Shown: positions 20,603 through 28,467 of the stretch, in pieces
Numbering within the stretch: position 1 is the first letter of the stretch
Layout: each line of letters begins with the position of its first letter
NCBI RefSeq assembly: GCF_039888675.1
Contig: NZ_JBDQQR010000001.1
Span: forward strand, 2,356,001-2,420,000
Length of the DNA stretch: 64,000 bases
DNA from: Mesorhizobium sp. CAU 1732
GTDB taxonomy: Bacteria; Pseudomonadota; Alphaproteobacteria; Rhizobiales; Rhizobiaceae
Direction: 5' to 3'
Translations under genes and position numbers: made by a program
The notes under the pieces: generated by a model
Told to the model about the DNA's origin: nothing
Databases searched by the model: none
The model's input: the letters and a program-made list of their open reading frames with translations, nothing else

Positions 20603-20605
20603 AAC

Positions 20606-21565
20606 ATGAACTCGAAATTTTGGATCGGCGCGGGCCTTCTCGCGTCGGTAGGCCTCATGTCGTCCGTAGCATCCGCGCAGACGATCGGCTTTTCTCAGAT
20701 CGGATCGGAATCGGGCTGGCGCGCCGCCGAGACCACGCTGACGCGCTCGGAAGCCGAAAAACGCGGTATCGACCTTAAATTCGCCGACGCCCAGCAGAAG
20801 CAGGAAAACCAGATCAAGGCCCTGCGTTCGTTCATCGCGCAGGGTGTCGATGCGATCCTCATCGCGCCGGTCGTCGCGACGGGCTGGGATTCAGTCCTCA
20901 AGGAAGCGAAGGAAGCCGACATCCCCGTCGTGCTGCTCGACCGCATGGTCGATTCATCCGACGACCTCTATTTGACCGCGGTCGGCTCCGACCTCGTTCA
21001 CGAAGGCAAGGTTGCCGGCGAATGGCTCGTCAGCGATGTCGGCGACAAGGAATGCAACGTCGTCGAACTTCAGGGCACGACCGGCTCGTCTCCCGCGATC
21101 GATCGCAAGAAGGGCTTCGAAGAGGGCATCGCCGGCCATGACAACATCAAGATCGTGCGCAGCCAGACGGGCGACTTCACACGCGCCAAGGGCAAGGAAG
21201 TCATGGAAAGCTTCCTGAAGGCCGAGGGCGGCGGCAAGAACATCTGCGCGCTTTACGCCCACAATGACGACATGGCCGTCGGCGCGATCCAGGCAATCAA
21301 GGAAGCAGGCCTGAAGCCTGGCACCGACATCAAGGTCGTCTCGATCGATGCCGTGCCGGACATCTTCCAGGCCATGGCCGCCGGCGAGGCGAATGCCACC
21401 GTCGAACTGACGCCGAACATGGCCGGTCCGGCCTTCGATGCGCTGGAGAAGTTCATGGCCGACGGCACCATGCCTCCGAAATTCATCCAGACGGAATCGA
21501 AACTCTACACGCAGGCCGATGACCCGGCTGCGGTCTATGAGGAGAAGAAGGGCCTCGGCTACTGA
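20606..21565 (+). CDS. ytfQ: Sugar ABC transporter substrate-binding protein (YtfQ-like)
   Basis: The 319-residue periplasmic binding protein has a signal peptide (MNSKFWIGAGLLASVGLMSSVASAQ). The mature start IGFSQIGSESGWRAAETTL and the QQKQENQIKALRSFIAQG segment are the pattern of YtfQ galactofuranose-binding proteins. RKKGFEEGI and CALYAHNDDMAVGAIQAIKEAG complete the periplasmic-binding fold. It opens a CUT2 operon with an ATPase and two permeases, the YtfQRT-YjfF composition. Its ribosome site is buried in a leader hairpin and a second hairpin follows its stop. Galactofuranose is the likely but unproven ligand. Confidence 0.9.
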   Translation: MNSKFWIGAGLLASVGLMSSVASAQTIGFSQIGSESGWRAAETTLTRSEAEKRGIDLKFADAQQKQENQIKALRSFIAQGVDAILIAPVVATGWDSVLKEAKEADIPVVLLDRMVDSSDDLYLTAVGSDLVHEGKVAGEWLVSDVGDKECNVVELQGTTGSSPAIDRKKGFEEGIAGHDNIKIVRSQTGDFTRAKGKEVMESFLKAEGGGKNICALYAHNDDMAVGAIQAIKEAGLKPGTDIKVVSIDAVPDIFQAMAAGEANATVELTPNMAGPAFDALEKFMADGTMPPKFIQTESKLYTQADDPAAVYEEKKGLGY

Positions 21566-21571
21566 TATCCC

Positions 21572-21601
21572 GATGCCGGCGGCGTATTCGTCGCCGGCAT
21601 C
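21572..21601 (+). promoter_or_regulatory. Intercistronic hairpin after ytfQ
   Basis: GATGCCGGCG (21572-21581) and CGCCGGCATC (21592-21601) form a perfect ten-base stem seven bases after the ytfQ stop, without a T-run. Such hairpins after binding-protein genes usually stabilise the upstream message. Confidence 0.65.
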
Positions 21602-21670
21602 ACCCCTCGCGAATGGGCGCTGCAAGGCATCCGCGTCGCGCGAAAACCATCAGACCAAGTCGAGACAAAG

Positions 21671-23218
21671 ATGACTGCCGTGCCAGATCGCCCGCCGCTG
21701 CTGCGCGCGGAGCATGTGTCGAAATCGTTCCCCGGAACCAAGGCGCTCGACGGCGTGTCCCTTGCGCTTCATGCGGGCGAGGTTCATGCGCTGCTGGGTG
21801 AGAACGGCGCCGGCAAGTCGACGCTCATCAAGTGCCTGACAGGCGCCTATCGAAGGGACCTCGGCGACATCCTGCTCGACGGTCAATCGATCGATCCCAG
21901 AAATACGCTCGAAGCCCAAAAGCACGGTATCGGCACGGTCTATCAGGAGGTGAACCTCCTGCCGAATTTGAGCGTCGCGGAAAACCTGTTTCTGGGTCAC
22001 CAACCGACGCGCTTCGGCATGATCGCCACACGGCGTATGAATGCCGGCGCTGCCGCCATGCTTCAGGAATATGGGCTCTCCATCGACGTGACGCGCACGC
22101 TCGATACCTATTCGGTCGCCGTGCAGCAGGTCATCGCCATCGCGCGCGCGGTGTCCCTGTCCGGCAAGGTTCTGATCCTGGATGAGCCGACGGCAAGCCT
22201 CGACCAACAGGAAGTGCAGATGCTCTTCGCGGTCGTGCGACGATTGAAAGAGCGCGGGCTAGCCATTGTTTTCATTTCGCATTTTCTCGATCAAGTCTTC
22301 GCCATCAGCGACCGCATCACGGTGCTGCGCAATGGTCGCCTTGTCGGCACCGAACCGACGGCGAACATCGACCGCGTCAAGCTGATCAACATGATGCTCG
22401 GGCGCGAACTTGCCGAGGAGACGCGCAAGACGGGTCGCGCCGGACCTGTCCACGACCAGGCGCCAAAATACGTCTTCCGGCACATGGGGAGGCGAGGGCG
22501 CATCGAACCGTTTGACCTCGACATTCACCGCGGCGAAGTCGTCGGCATCGCAGGGCTCCTCGGTTCCGGCAGAACCGAGACGGCGGAAGTTCTGTTCGGG
22601 ATCACGCCAAGCGATAGCGGCGAGGCGACGAGGGATGGCAAGACGATACCGCTCGCATCCCCGCGCGACGCGGTCGCGGCCGGGTTCGGCTTTTCGCCCG
22701 AAGACCGCAAGAGCCACGGCATCATTGCGGAACTCAGCGTCCGCGAAAACATCGTGCTGGCGCTGCAGGCGCGCATCGGCTGGGCGCGGCGGATCCCCAC
22801 ACGCCAGCAGAAGGCGATCGCGGACGACTTCATACGCCGCCTCGACATCAGGACATCCGACGCGGAGAAGCCGGTGGGGCAACTGTCGGGCGGCAACCAG
22901 CAAAAGGTCATGCTTGCCCGCTGGCTGGCGACCAATCCCGAATTTCTCATTCTCGATGAACCCACGCGCGGCATCGACGTGGGTGCTCATGCCGAGATCA
23001 TCCGCCTCATCGAGGATCTCTGCGCGGAGGGAATGTCCCTGCTCGTGATTTCGTCGGAACTGGACGAACTCGTGGTCTACAGCCACCGCGTCATCGTCGT
23101 GCGCGACCGCCGTCATGTCGCGGAACTCGTCGGCGAGGACGTCACCTCCGACCGCATGGTGGCGGCAATCGCCGCACAGGGCGCATCGCCTGCCGGTTCC
23201 GAGGATGTACGCGCATGA
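21671..23218 (+). CDS. ytfR: Sugar ABC transporter ATPase (YtfR-like)
   Basis: The 515-residue CUT2 ATPase has two ABC domains. The first has Walker [13 protein letters not shown] (near residue 45) and VLILDEPTASLDQQE. The second has GLLGSGRTETAE, signature [14 protein letters not shown] and [14 protein letters not shown]. The lead segment LRAEHVSKSFPGTKALDGVS is typical. Its stop overlaps the next permease start as ATGA, so the ATPase and permeases are translationally coupled, while ytfQ is set off by a 105-base spacer with a hairpin. Confidence 0.9.
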   Translation: MTAVPDRPPLLRAEHVSKSFPGTKALDGVSLALHAGEVHALLGENGAGKSTLIKCLTGAYRRDLGDILLDGQSIDPRNTLEAQKHGIGTVYQEVNLLPNLSVAENLFLGHQPTRFGMIATRRMNAGAAAMLQEYGLSIDVTRTLDTYSVAVQQVIAIARAVSLSGKVLILDEPTASLDQQEVQMLFAVVRRLKERGLAIVFISHFLDQVFAISDRITVLRNGRLVGTEPTANIDRVKLINMMLGRELAEETRKTGRAGPVHDQAPKYVFRHMGRRGRIEPFDLDIHRGEVVGIAGLLGSGRTETAEVLFGITPSDSGEATRDGKTIPLASPRDAVAAGFGFSPEDRKSHGIIAELSVRENIVLALQARIGWARRIPTRQQKAIADDFIRRLDIRTSDAEKPVGQLSGGNQQKVMLARWLATNPEFLILDEPTRGIDVGAHAEIIRLIEDLCAEGMSLLVISSELDELVVYSHRVIVVRDRRHVAELVGEDVTSDRMVAAIAAQGASPAGSEDVRA

Positions 23219-24210
23219 ACGGGACAACGCGCTTTGTGCGCCGCATCGCCCCTCAACTCGTGACGCTCGCCGCCGTCATTGCGCTGATCGCCATCGTCTT
23301 TCCCGGCTTCTTCGACATCTCGATGGCCAACGGCCGGCTCTATGGCAGCCCGATCGACATCATGAATCGGGGCGCGCCGGTCGCGCTGCTCGCGATCGGC
23401 ATGACACTGGTGATCGCGACCGGTGGGATCGACCTGTCGGTCGGCGCGGTGATGGCGATCTGCGGCGCGGTCGCCGCGTGGTGCGTGCATCAGGGATTCG
23501 GGCTGCCGGCAACGCTCCTGATCAGCCTCTCGGCCGGCCTCGCATGCGGGCTATGGAACGGGTTTCTGGTGGCGGTGCTGCGCATTCAGCCGATCGTCGC
23601 GACGCTGATATTGATGGTTGCGGGCCGTGGCATCGCGCAGTTGATCACGGAAGGCGCCATCCTGACCTTCAACGACCCGGGTCTGATCTTCCTCGGATCC
23701 GGCTCTCTGGCCGCCGTTCCGACGCCGATCGTATTGTGGTTCGCGATGGGCGCGCTGGTGACGTTCATCGTCAGGCGAAGCGCGCTTGGGCTGTTGATCG
23801 AAGCGGTTGGCGTCAATCAACGCGCCTCGATGCTCTCGGGCGTCAATGCGCGCGTGTTGCTGATCGCGGTCTACATGACATCCGGTCTCTGCGCAGCGCT
23901 GGCCGGCATCATCGTCGCGGCAGACATTCGCGGCGCCGACGCCAACAATGCCGGCCTGTGGCTGGAGCTCGACGCGATCCTCGCGGTGGTTATCGGGGGC
24001 ACGTCGCTCCTCGGCGGACGCTTCTCGCTAATTGCCTCGCTCATCGGGGCGATGATCATCCAGTCGGTCAACACCGGCATCCTGCTCTCCGGCTTCCCGC
24101 CCGAATTCAACCTCGTCATCAAGGCCGGCATCATCCTCGTGATCCTGGTCCTTCAATCGCCAGCGATGCGCAACACATTCACCTTCTTCGCGCCGGAGAA
24201 ATCGCCTTGA
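23215..24210 (+). CDS. ytfT: Sugar ABC transporter permease (YtfT-like)
   Basis: The 331-residue CUT2 permease has GMTLVIATGGIDLSVGAVMAICG near residue 65 (given here in part as GGIDLSVGAVMAICGA) and the EAA-like loop LWLELDAILAVVIGGTSLLGG near residue 250. The hydrophobic profile predicts eight to ten membrane helices. Both ends overlap the neighbours as ATGA. Another plus-strand frame that runs from the ATPase end through this gene is a shadow until it becomes the true yjfF frame at 24210. Confidence 0.9.
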   Translation: MNGTTRFVRRIAPQLVTLAAVIALIAIVFPGFFDISMANGRLYGSPIDIMNRGAPVALLAIGMTLVIATGGIDLSVGAVMAICGAVAAWCVHQGFGLPATLLISLSAGLACGLWNGFLVAVLRIQPIVATLILMVAGRGIAQLITEGAILTFNDPGLIFLGSGSLAAVPTPIVLWFAMGALVTFIVRRSALGLLIEAVGVNQRASMLSGVNARVLLIAVYMTSGLCAALAGIIVAADIRGADANNAGLWLELDAILAVVIGGTSLLGGRFSLIASLIGAMIIQSVNTGILLSGFPPEFNLVIKAGIILVILVLQSPAMRNTFTFFAPEKSP

Positions 24211-25184
24211 TGAATGCGCGCATGCTTCCGCTCGCCGCCACGGTCCTGATCTTCCTGGTGTTCTATGCGATCTGCTACATCCAGTTCCCGGCGATGCTGT
24301 CGACGCGCGTCATCGGCAATCTGCTGACCGACAACGCCTTTCTGGGCATCATCGCGGTCGGCATGACCTTCGTCATCCTGTCGGGCGGGATCGACCTGTC
24401 GGTCGGGTCGGTCATTGCCTTCTCGGGCGTGTTCATCGCCGTCATGCTGCGCGACACAGGCCTCGATCCCTTGCCGGTCTTCGCGATGCTGCTGATCATC
24501 ACGACGCTTTTCGGGGCGGCGATGGGCGCGACCATCTACTTCCTCGAAATGCCGCCCTTCATCGTCACGCTCGCCGGAATGTTTCTGGCGCGTGGCATGG
24601 CCTATGTGCTGTCGATCGACAGCGTTCCAATCACCCACGAGACCTACCAGACACTCCAGGGGCTGTACTGGCTGATGCCGGGGAAGGGGCGCTTGACCCT
24701 GATTGGCGGCCTGATGCTGATCGTTTTCCTGGCCGGAATCCTGCTCGCGCACCGCACGCGCTTCGGCACCAACGTCTACGCGCTTGGCGGCGGCGTGCAC
24801 ACCGCGCGCCTGATGGGTGTGCCGGTCGCGCGCACGACGATCCTGATTTACGCGCTGTCGGGAGGCCTCGCGGGCCTTTCGGGTATCGTGTTTTCCTTAT
24901 ACACATCCGCGGGTTATTCGCTTGCGACGGTCGGCGTCGAACTCGACGCGATCGCCGCGGTGGTGATCGGCGGAACCTTGCTCACGGGGGGCAGCGGTTT
25001 CGTCGCCGGTACGCTGATCGGCGTGCTGATTATGGGATTGATCCAGACCTACATCATCTTCGACGGCACGCTTTCGAGTTGGTGGACGAAGATCGCGATC
25101 GGCCTTCTGCTGCTGGCGTTCATCGTCCTGCAGAAGGTGCTGGTATGGGCCACCAACCGCAGGCAGCGCGCCGTCGCGCCGTGA
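24210..25184 (+). CDS. yjfF: Sugar ABC transporter permease (YjfF-like)
   Basis: The 324-residue second CUT2 permease of the operon has MTFVILSGGIDLSVGSVIAF near residue 55 and VELDAIAAVVIGGTLLTGG near residue 245. Two distinct permeases forming a heterodimer is the YtfT/YjfF arrangement. The ATG at 24210 overlaps the ytfT stop. Translation upstream of this point in the same frame is not coding. A GntR regulator gene starts 15 bases after the stop. Confidence 0.9.
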   Translation: MNARMLPLAATVLIFLVFYAICYIQFPAMLSTRVIGNLLTDNAFLGIIAVGMTFVILSGGIDLSVGSVIAFSGVFIAVMLRDTGLDPLPVFAMLLIITTLFGAAMGATIYFLEMPPFIVTLAGMFLARGMAYVLSIDSVPITHETYQTLQGLYWLMPGKGRLTLIGGLMLIVFLAGILLAHRTRFGTNVYALGGGVHTARLMGVPVARTTILIYALSGGLAGLSGIVFSLYTSAGYSLATVGVELDAIAAVVIGGTLLTGGSGFVAGTLIGVLIMGLIQTYIIFDGTLSSWWTKIAIGLLLLAFIVLQKVLVWATNRRQRAVAP

Positions 25185-25199
25185 ATTGAAAGGACGTCC

Positions 25200-25937
25200 G
25201 TGCTCAGATCCGCCATCTCCGGCCATGTTGTCAGGAACAGCCACGCACATGTGGTCAACGAGATTGGCAAGTCGATCGTGGGCGGCGCTTACGAAAGCGG
25301 CACGATCCTGCCCGGCGACACCGAGTTGGCCGAACGGTTCGCCGTCTCCCGCACCGTCCTGCGCGAGGCGATGAAGACGCTGACGGCCAAGGGAATGGTC
25401 ATCCCTAAGGCGCGCATCGGAACCCGCGTCACGGCGCGCACCAAGTGGAATTTCTTCGATGCGGACGTGCTGAGCTGGCACCTCGAAAACGGGGTGGACA
25501 AGACCTTCCTCCGCCATCTGGCCGAGATGCGCCTGTCGTTCGAGCCCTATGCGGCGCGCCTCGCGGCAGTTCAGGCGACCGACACCGACATTGCACTGCT
25601 CTATGAACGTGCGGAAGCGATGGACAAGGCAATGTCGATGGAAGGCTTCGCCTTGGCCGACCTCAATTTCCACATGGCGCTTCTCGACGCATCCAAGAAC
25701 CCGTTCATGTATTCGGTCGGAACGCTGATCGAGGCGGCGCTTGTCACGACTTTCCGGCTGAGTTCACCGTTCGGGGAGCCGGCGCGCCATCGCGCAAATG
25801 CGGCCGCACACCGGCGCATCGTCGACGGCATCGCCGCCCGCGACGCCGATGCCGCCGCCAAAGCGGTCGAAAACGTCATCGTAGACGGCCGCGACCGGAT
25901 CGCCAGGGCAGGGGAACTGGCCGAAGCGATGCGGTGA
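25200..25937 (+). CDS. GntR-family (FadR/FCD subgroup) transcriptional regulator
   Basis: The 245-residue protein has an N-terminal GntR winged helix (ILPGDTELAERFAVSRTVLREAMKTL in part: ELAERFAVSRTVLREA near residue 40). An all-helical FCD ligand domain follows (LAEMRLSFEPYAARLAA; FHMALLDASKNPF). The GTG at 25200 has AAAGGA seven bases upstream. As the last gene of the ytf-like operon it probably represses it in the absence of the sugar or a metabolite. A 13-bp palindrome upstream of ytfQ is a candidate site. Confidence 0.88.
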   Translation: MLRSAISGHVVRNSHAHVVNEIGKSIVGGAYESGTILPGDTELAERFAVSRTVLREAMKTLTAKGMVIPKARIGTRVTARTKWNFFDADVLSWHLENGVDKTFLRHLAEMRLSFEPYAARLAAVQATDTDIALLYERAEAMDKAMSMEGFALADLNFHMALLDASKNPFMYSVGTLIEAALVTTFRLSSPFGEPARHRANAAAHRRIVDGIAARDADAAAKAVENVIVDGRDRIARAGELAEAMR

Positions 25938-26041
25938 AGGCGCACGAAATGCTAGAGCGCCGTGCATCCTCACGGACGCACACATGGCGATCTATCTCTT
26001 TGTTTGAGCATCGGAACAATCCGAGAATCGGATCCCACTTT

Positions 26042-26931
26042 TTATGCCGACAACGTCTCGGACAGCATGGAGATCAAACGACCGAAGGCTTCGCGTTCGC
26101 TGGGCGCGTGATCAGGATTGACCTCGGTCACCGTCAGCGCGCGCCAGTTCGGAGCCGCGACCAACGGCGCAAGAGCCGCTGAAAGCGCCTCGAAGCTCAG
26201 CCGTCGCAGCGGCGGACATTCTCCGCGATGGGGAAGTCGGTGAAGCTCAGCACATCGACATCGAGATGGATGAGAAGGCGTTCGTAGCGCGTGCCCCAAT
26301 CCACGGCGCGCCGGGCCGCGCCGACCGGATCGGCCCTGACCTCCGCGAGCCCGATGCGCTCCAGATCGAGCGCGTCCACCGTCTTTGCCTCTGCGGGAGT
26401 GATGTTGTCGGCCGCGAAATACAGAATATCGGCCGGAGCGAGCATCGGCCGACGTGGGCCGAGACCGCTCAATGCCGCCTCCGTACCCGGGAGGTCCAGC
26501 AGATGCGCGACGCCGGTCCAATCAAGCGCGCCGTCGCTCGTCTCCGGGACATTCAGGTCAACGTCGAAATCAATGTAGACGAGCCCGACCGAATGGTCGT
26601 CGCGCAGCGCCCCGGCCACGGTTCCAAGCTCGACCGTGCAGTCGCCGCCAAGCATGAGTACCGCTTCGCCGCAGGCCAATGCATCCCCAACCCTGTCGGC
26701 CACGGCAACCGCCACCCGTCGCACTTCATCGACATTCATGGCCTTGGGCCGTTGCGGGTCCGGCCGCCAGCGGAAGCCCCGTATATCTCCCCGGTCATTC
26801 ACGTGCAGACAGGATTCCACCAGCGCCGAAACCAACCCATGGCGCCGAAAGGCGGCCGGAGCCTTCTCCTGCCCCGGCGCATAGGCGCCGGCGCTCGAAG
26901 GTGCGCCAACGAGACCAAGAGTGCGGATCAT
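26042..26931 (-). pseudogene. Arginase/ureohydrolase-family gene with a one-base frameshift
   Basis: From the ATG at 26931 the frame reads MIRTLGLVGAPSSAGAYAPG, then metal-site motifs LMLGGDCTVELG, YIDFDVDLN and LLIHLDVDVLSFTDFPIAEN. It runs into a TGA at 26197-26199. The expected continuation (LSFEALSAALAPLVAAPNW...VTEVNPDH) is intact in another frame from about 26200 to the stop at 26042. Adding one C within 26198-26201 (GGCTGA to GGCCTGA) restores one ORF of about 296 codons, the normal family length. All other coding features are intact, so the lesion is recent or is a sequencing error. Enzyme type (arginase, agmatinase, formimidoylglutamase) is undecided. Confidence 0.78.
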
Positions 26932-26977
26932 CGTCGCAGATCCTGAGCTCATGGTGGATATCAACCCAGCAGGCTTG

Positions 26978-27328
26978 TTACCCGCGCAGAATTTTCGCCA
27001 TCGCTCGCCCCTTGGCGAGTTCGTCGATCAGTTTGTCCAGGTAGCGCATTTCCCGCATGAGGGGTTCCTGGATATCTTCCACGCGATAGCCGCAAATCAA
27101 ACCTGTGATAAGCGACCGCGCAGGGTTCAGACGCGGCGCGTGCTCGAAGAAATCCTCGAAGGTTGTTTTCTTCGCCAGCTCATCATCAAGCGTCTCCTGG
27201 CTATGCCCGGTCAGCCAACAGATGATTTCATCGACTTCCGCTTTCGTGCGCCCCTTCTTTTCCGCCTTGGTGACATAATGCGGGTACACGCTGGCGACGC
27301 TGATTGAATAAACGCGGTGTTTCTTCAT
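26978..27328 (-). CDS. DUF2200 family protein
   Basis: The 116-residue protein starts [20 protein letters not shown], with [21 protein letters not shown] and the [23 protein letters not shown] ending (given in parts). This is the conserved DUF2200 pattern of small, charged cytosolic proteins of unknown function. It lies 46 bases downstream of the ureohydrolase start, on the same strand. A clear ATG with AGGAGG (in the reverse of ATGCATCCTCC) precedes it. No function can be assigned. Confidence 0.85.
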   Translation of the reverse strand: MKKHRVYSISVASVYPHYVTKAEKKGRTKAEVDEIICWLTGHSQETLDDELAKKTTFEDFFEHAPRLNPARSLITGLICGYRVEDIQEPLMREMRYLDKLIDELAKGRAMAKILRG

Positions 27329-27747
27329 GCATCCTCCTGAACGACATCAGGCAATCCGGCCGCATAACCGATCGCCTCGTCGTCGCAGACCCGAATGCAT
27401 AATAGCCTACATCTGAAACGGCGCATATCGGGCGCTTTGCAACCAAAAGCGCAAACAGAAACCCACATGTTTGCGGCAAATGGCGGGGCGAAGCCGACGA
27501 AACGGAGAACTACGTCTACGCTATAGCCTCCAAAATTGAGGAACGAGCCTAATAAAGCTGGCTTTGTTCGACTTGACGTCGCTTTCTGCCGTCGTTGGCC
27601 TTCACGATATGTCGATATCGGGCTGTAGCGTAGAATGGGCGGGCAGTACCGCTCTCGTGGAGCACTCCGCGGTGAGCAGGGGCGTGCGGAGCCTTGAAGG
27701 CCGGACAAACCCCGGCCTTGGGCTCCACGCGAGGCGTCAGCCCGAGG
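27329..27747. other. Intergenic stretch, lower GC, no gene recognised
   Basis: It holds an inverted repeat CGCAAAC/GTTTGCG (27450-27456 with 27469-27475) and a hairpin AAGGCCGG/CCGGCCTT (27697-27704 with 27712-27719), the latter near the 3' end of the TetR gene. Open frames crossing it have no recognisable domain. Base composition is more AT-rich than its surroundings in 27400-27620, suggesting eroded accessory DNA. Confidence 0.4.
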
Positions 27748-28374
27748 TCACGGCCTTTCTTCTCGCAGGGGTGCGACCATTGTGGCGGCGACGGCGGCGA
27801 TTCTTTGCGCCATCTCACCGGCTGTCTCGGCGGGTGTGTCGTCGTGCAGCCAACGGACCATCAGCCACATGGCGCCGCCGGCCATGACCGTCATGAGATC
27901 GTCCTTCCGCGCTGCCTGCCGGCTGGCGGCAAGCTCGAAGGCGTCGGGAAGGAAACGCCCGGCCAGAAAAGAGACGATTTCGTCGAAAAACGCCGCGTTG
28001 CCGGCTCCGTCGAGTACTCGCAGGTAGAACTCCCGATGTTCGCGCAGATGCTCGATCACGGGCAGCGCCTCTCCCACCACATGCTGAAAGATGTTCTGAG
28101 TGCTGGCCTCGAAGTCCTCCGGAAACGGCTCGGGCAGGGGGAAGGCGGCGTCCAGACGCGTCAGCGCCGCCCGGCGGACAGCGTCGGGAATATCGGCGAA
28201 GTGCTGGTAGAAGGTCGGGCGCGTCACCCCCGCCGCCTGGACAAGCGCGGTGATGGAAATCTCCTCCAGCGGCTTTGCATCAACCAGTTCGAGAAGGGCG
28301 GCGTGAAGCGCCCTCAGGCTTCGCTGAAACCGCGGGTCGTCTTCTCGCGGCTGGCGTGGGTTCGCTTCTGGCAC
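27748..28374 (-). CDS. TetR-family transcriptional regulator
   Basis: The 208-residue protein has an N-terminal TetR helix-turn-helix (LEEISITALVQAAGVTRPTFYQHF in part: ITALVQAAGVTRPTFYQHF near residue 45). A helical ligand-binding domain follows. It starts at a GTG (28374) and is divergent from the CYP102 gene, with 93 AT-rich bases between them. In Bacillus, CYP102-type fatty acid hydroxylases are controlled by adjacent TetR or related repressors (FatR) that release DNA on binding fatty acids. A similar role is inferred here. Confidence 0.88.
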   Translation of the reverse strand: MPEANPRQPREDDPRFQRSLRALHAALLELVDAKPLEEISITALVQAAGVTRPTFYQHFADIPDAVRRAALTRLDAAFPLPEPFPEDFEASTQNIFQHVVGEALPVIEHLREHREFYLRVLDGAGNAAFFDEIVSFLAGRFLPDAFELAASRQAARKDDLMTVMAGGAMWLMVRWLHDDTPAETAGEMAQRIAAVAATMVAPLREERP

Positions 28375-28386
28375 TTTACAAATCCA

Positions 28387-28414
28387 TTTTCCATATCTAT
28401 TTTACATTCGAAAA
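28387..28414. promoter_or_regulatory. Candidate TetR operator in the TetR-CYP102 interval
   Basis: An imperfect inverted repeat TTTTCCAT (28387-28394) and ATTCGAAAA (28406-28414) lies centrally in the AT-rich divergent promoter region. Place and symmetry suggest the repressor site; the arms are not perfectly complementary. Confidence 0.35.
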
Positions 28415-28467
28415 CTACATAGAGCGAACTGTCCCGTCAACCCGAACCGGCCTTCAAGGTGAGCCCC

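Noticed and set aside
23115..24209. Plus-strand frame continuous with yjfF over the ytfT region
   Set aside because: ytfT is coded in another frame there; this stretch has shadow-type composition and real coding begins at 24210.
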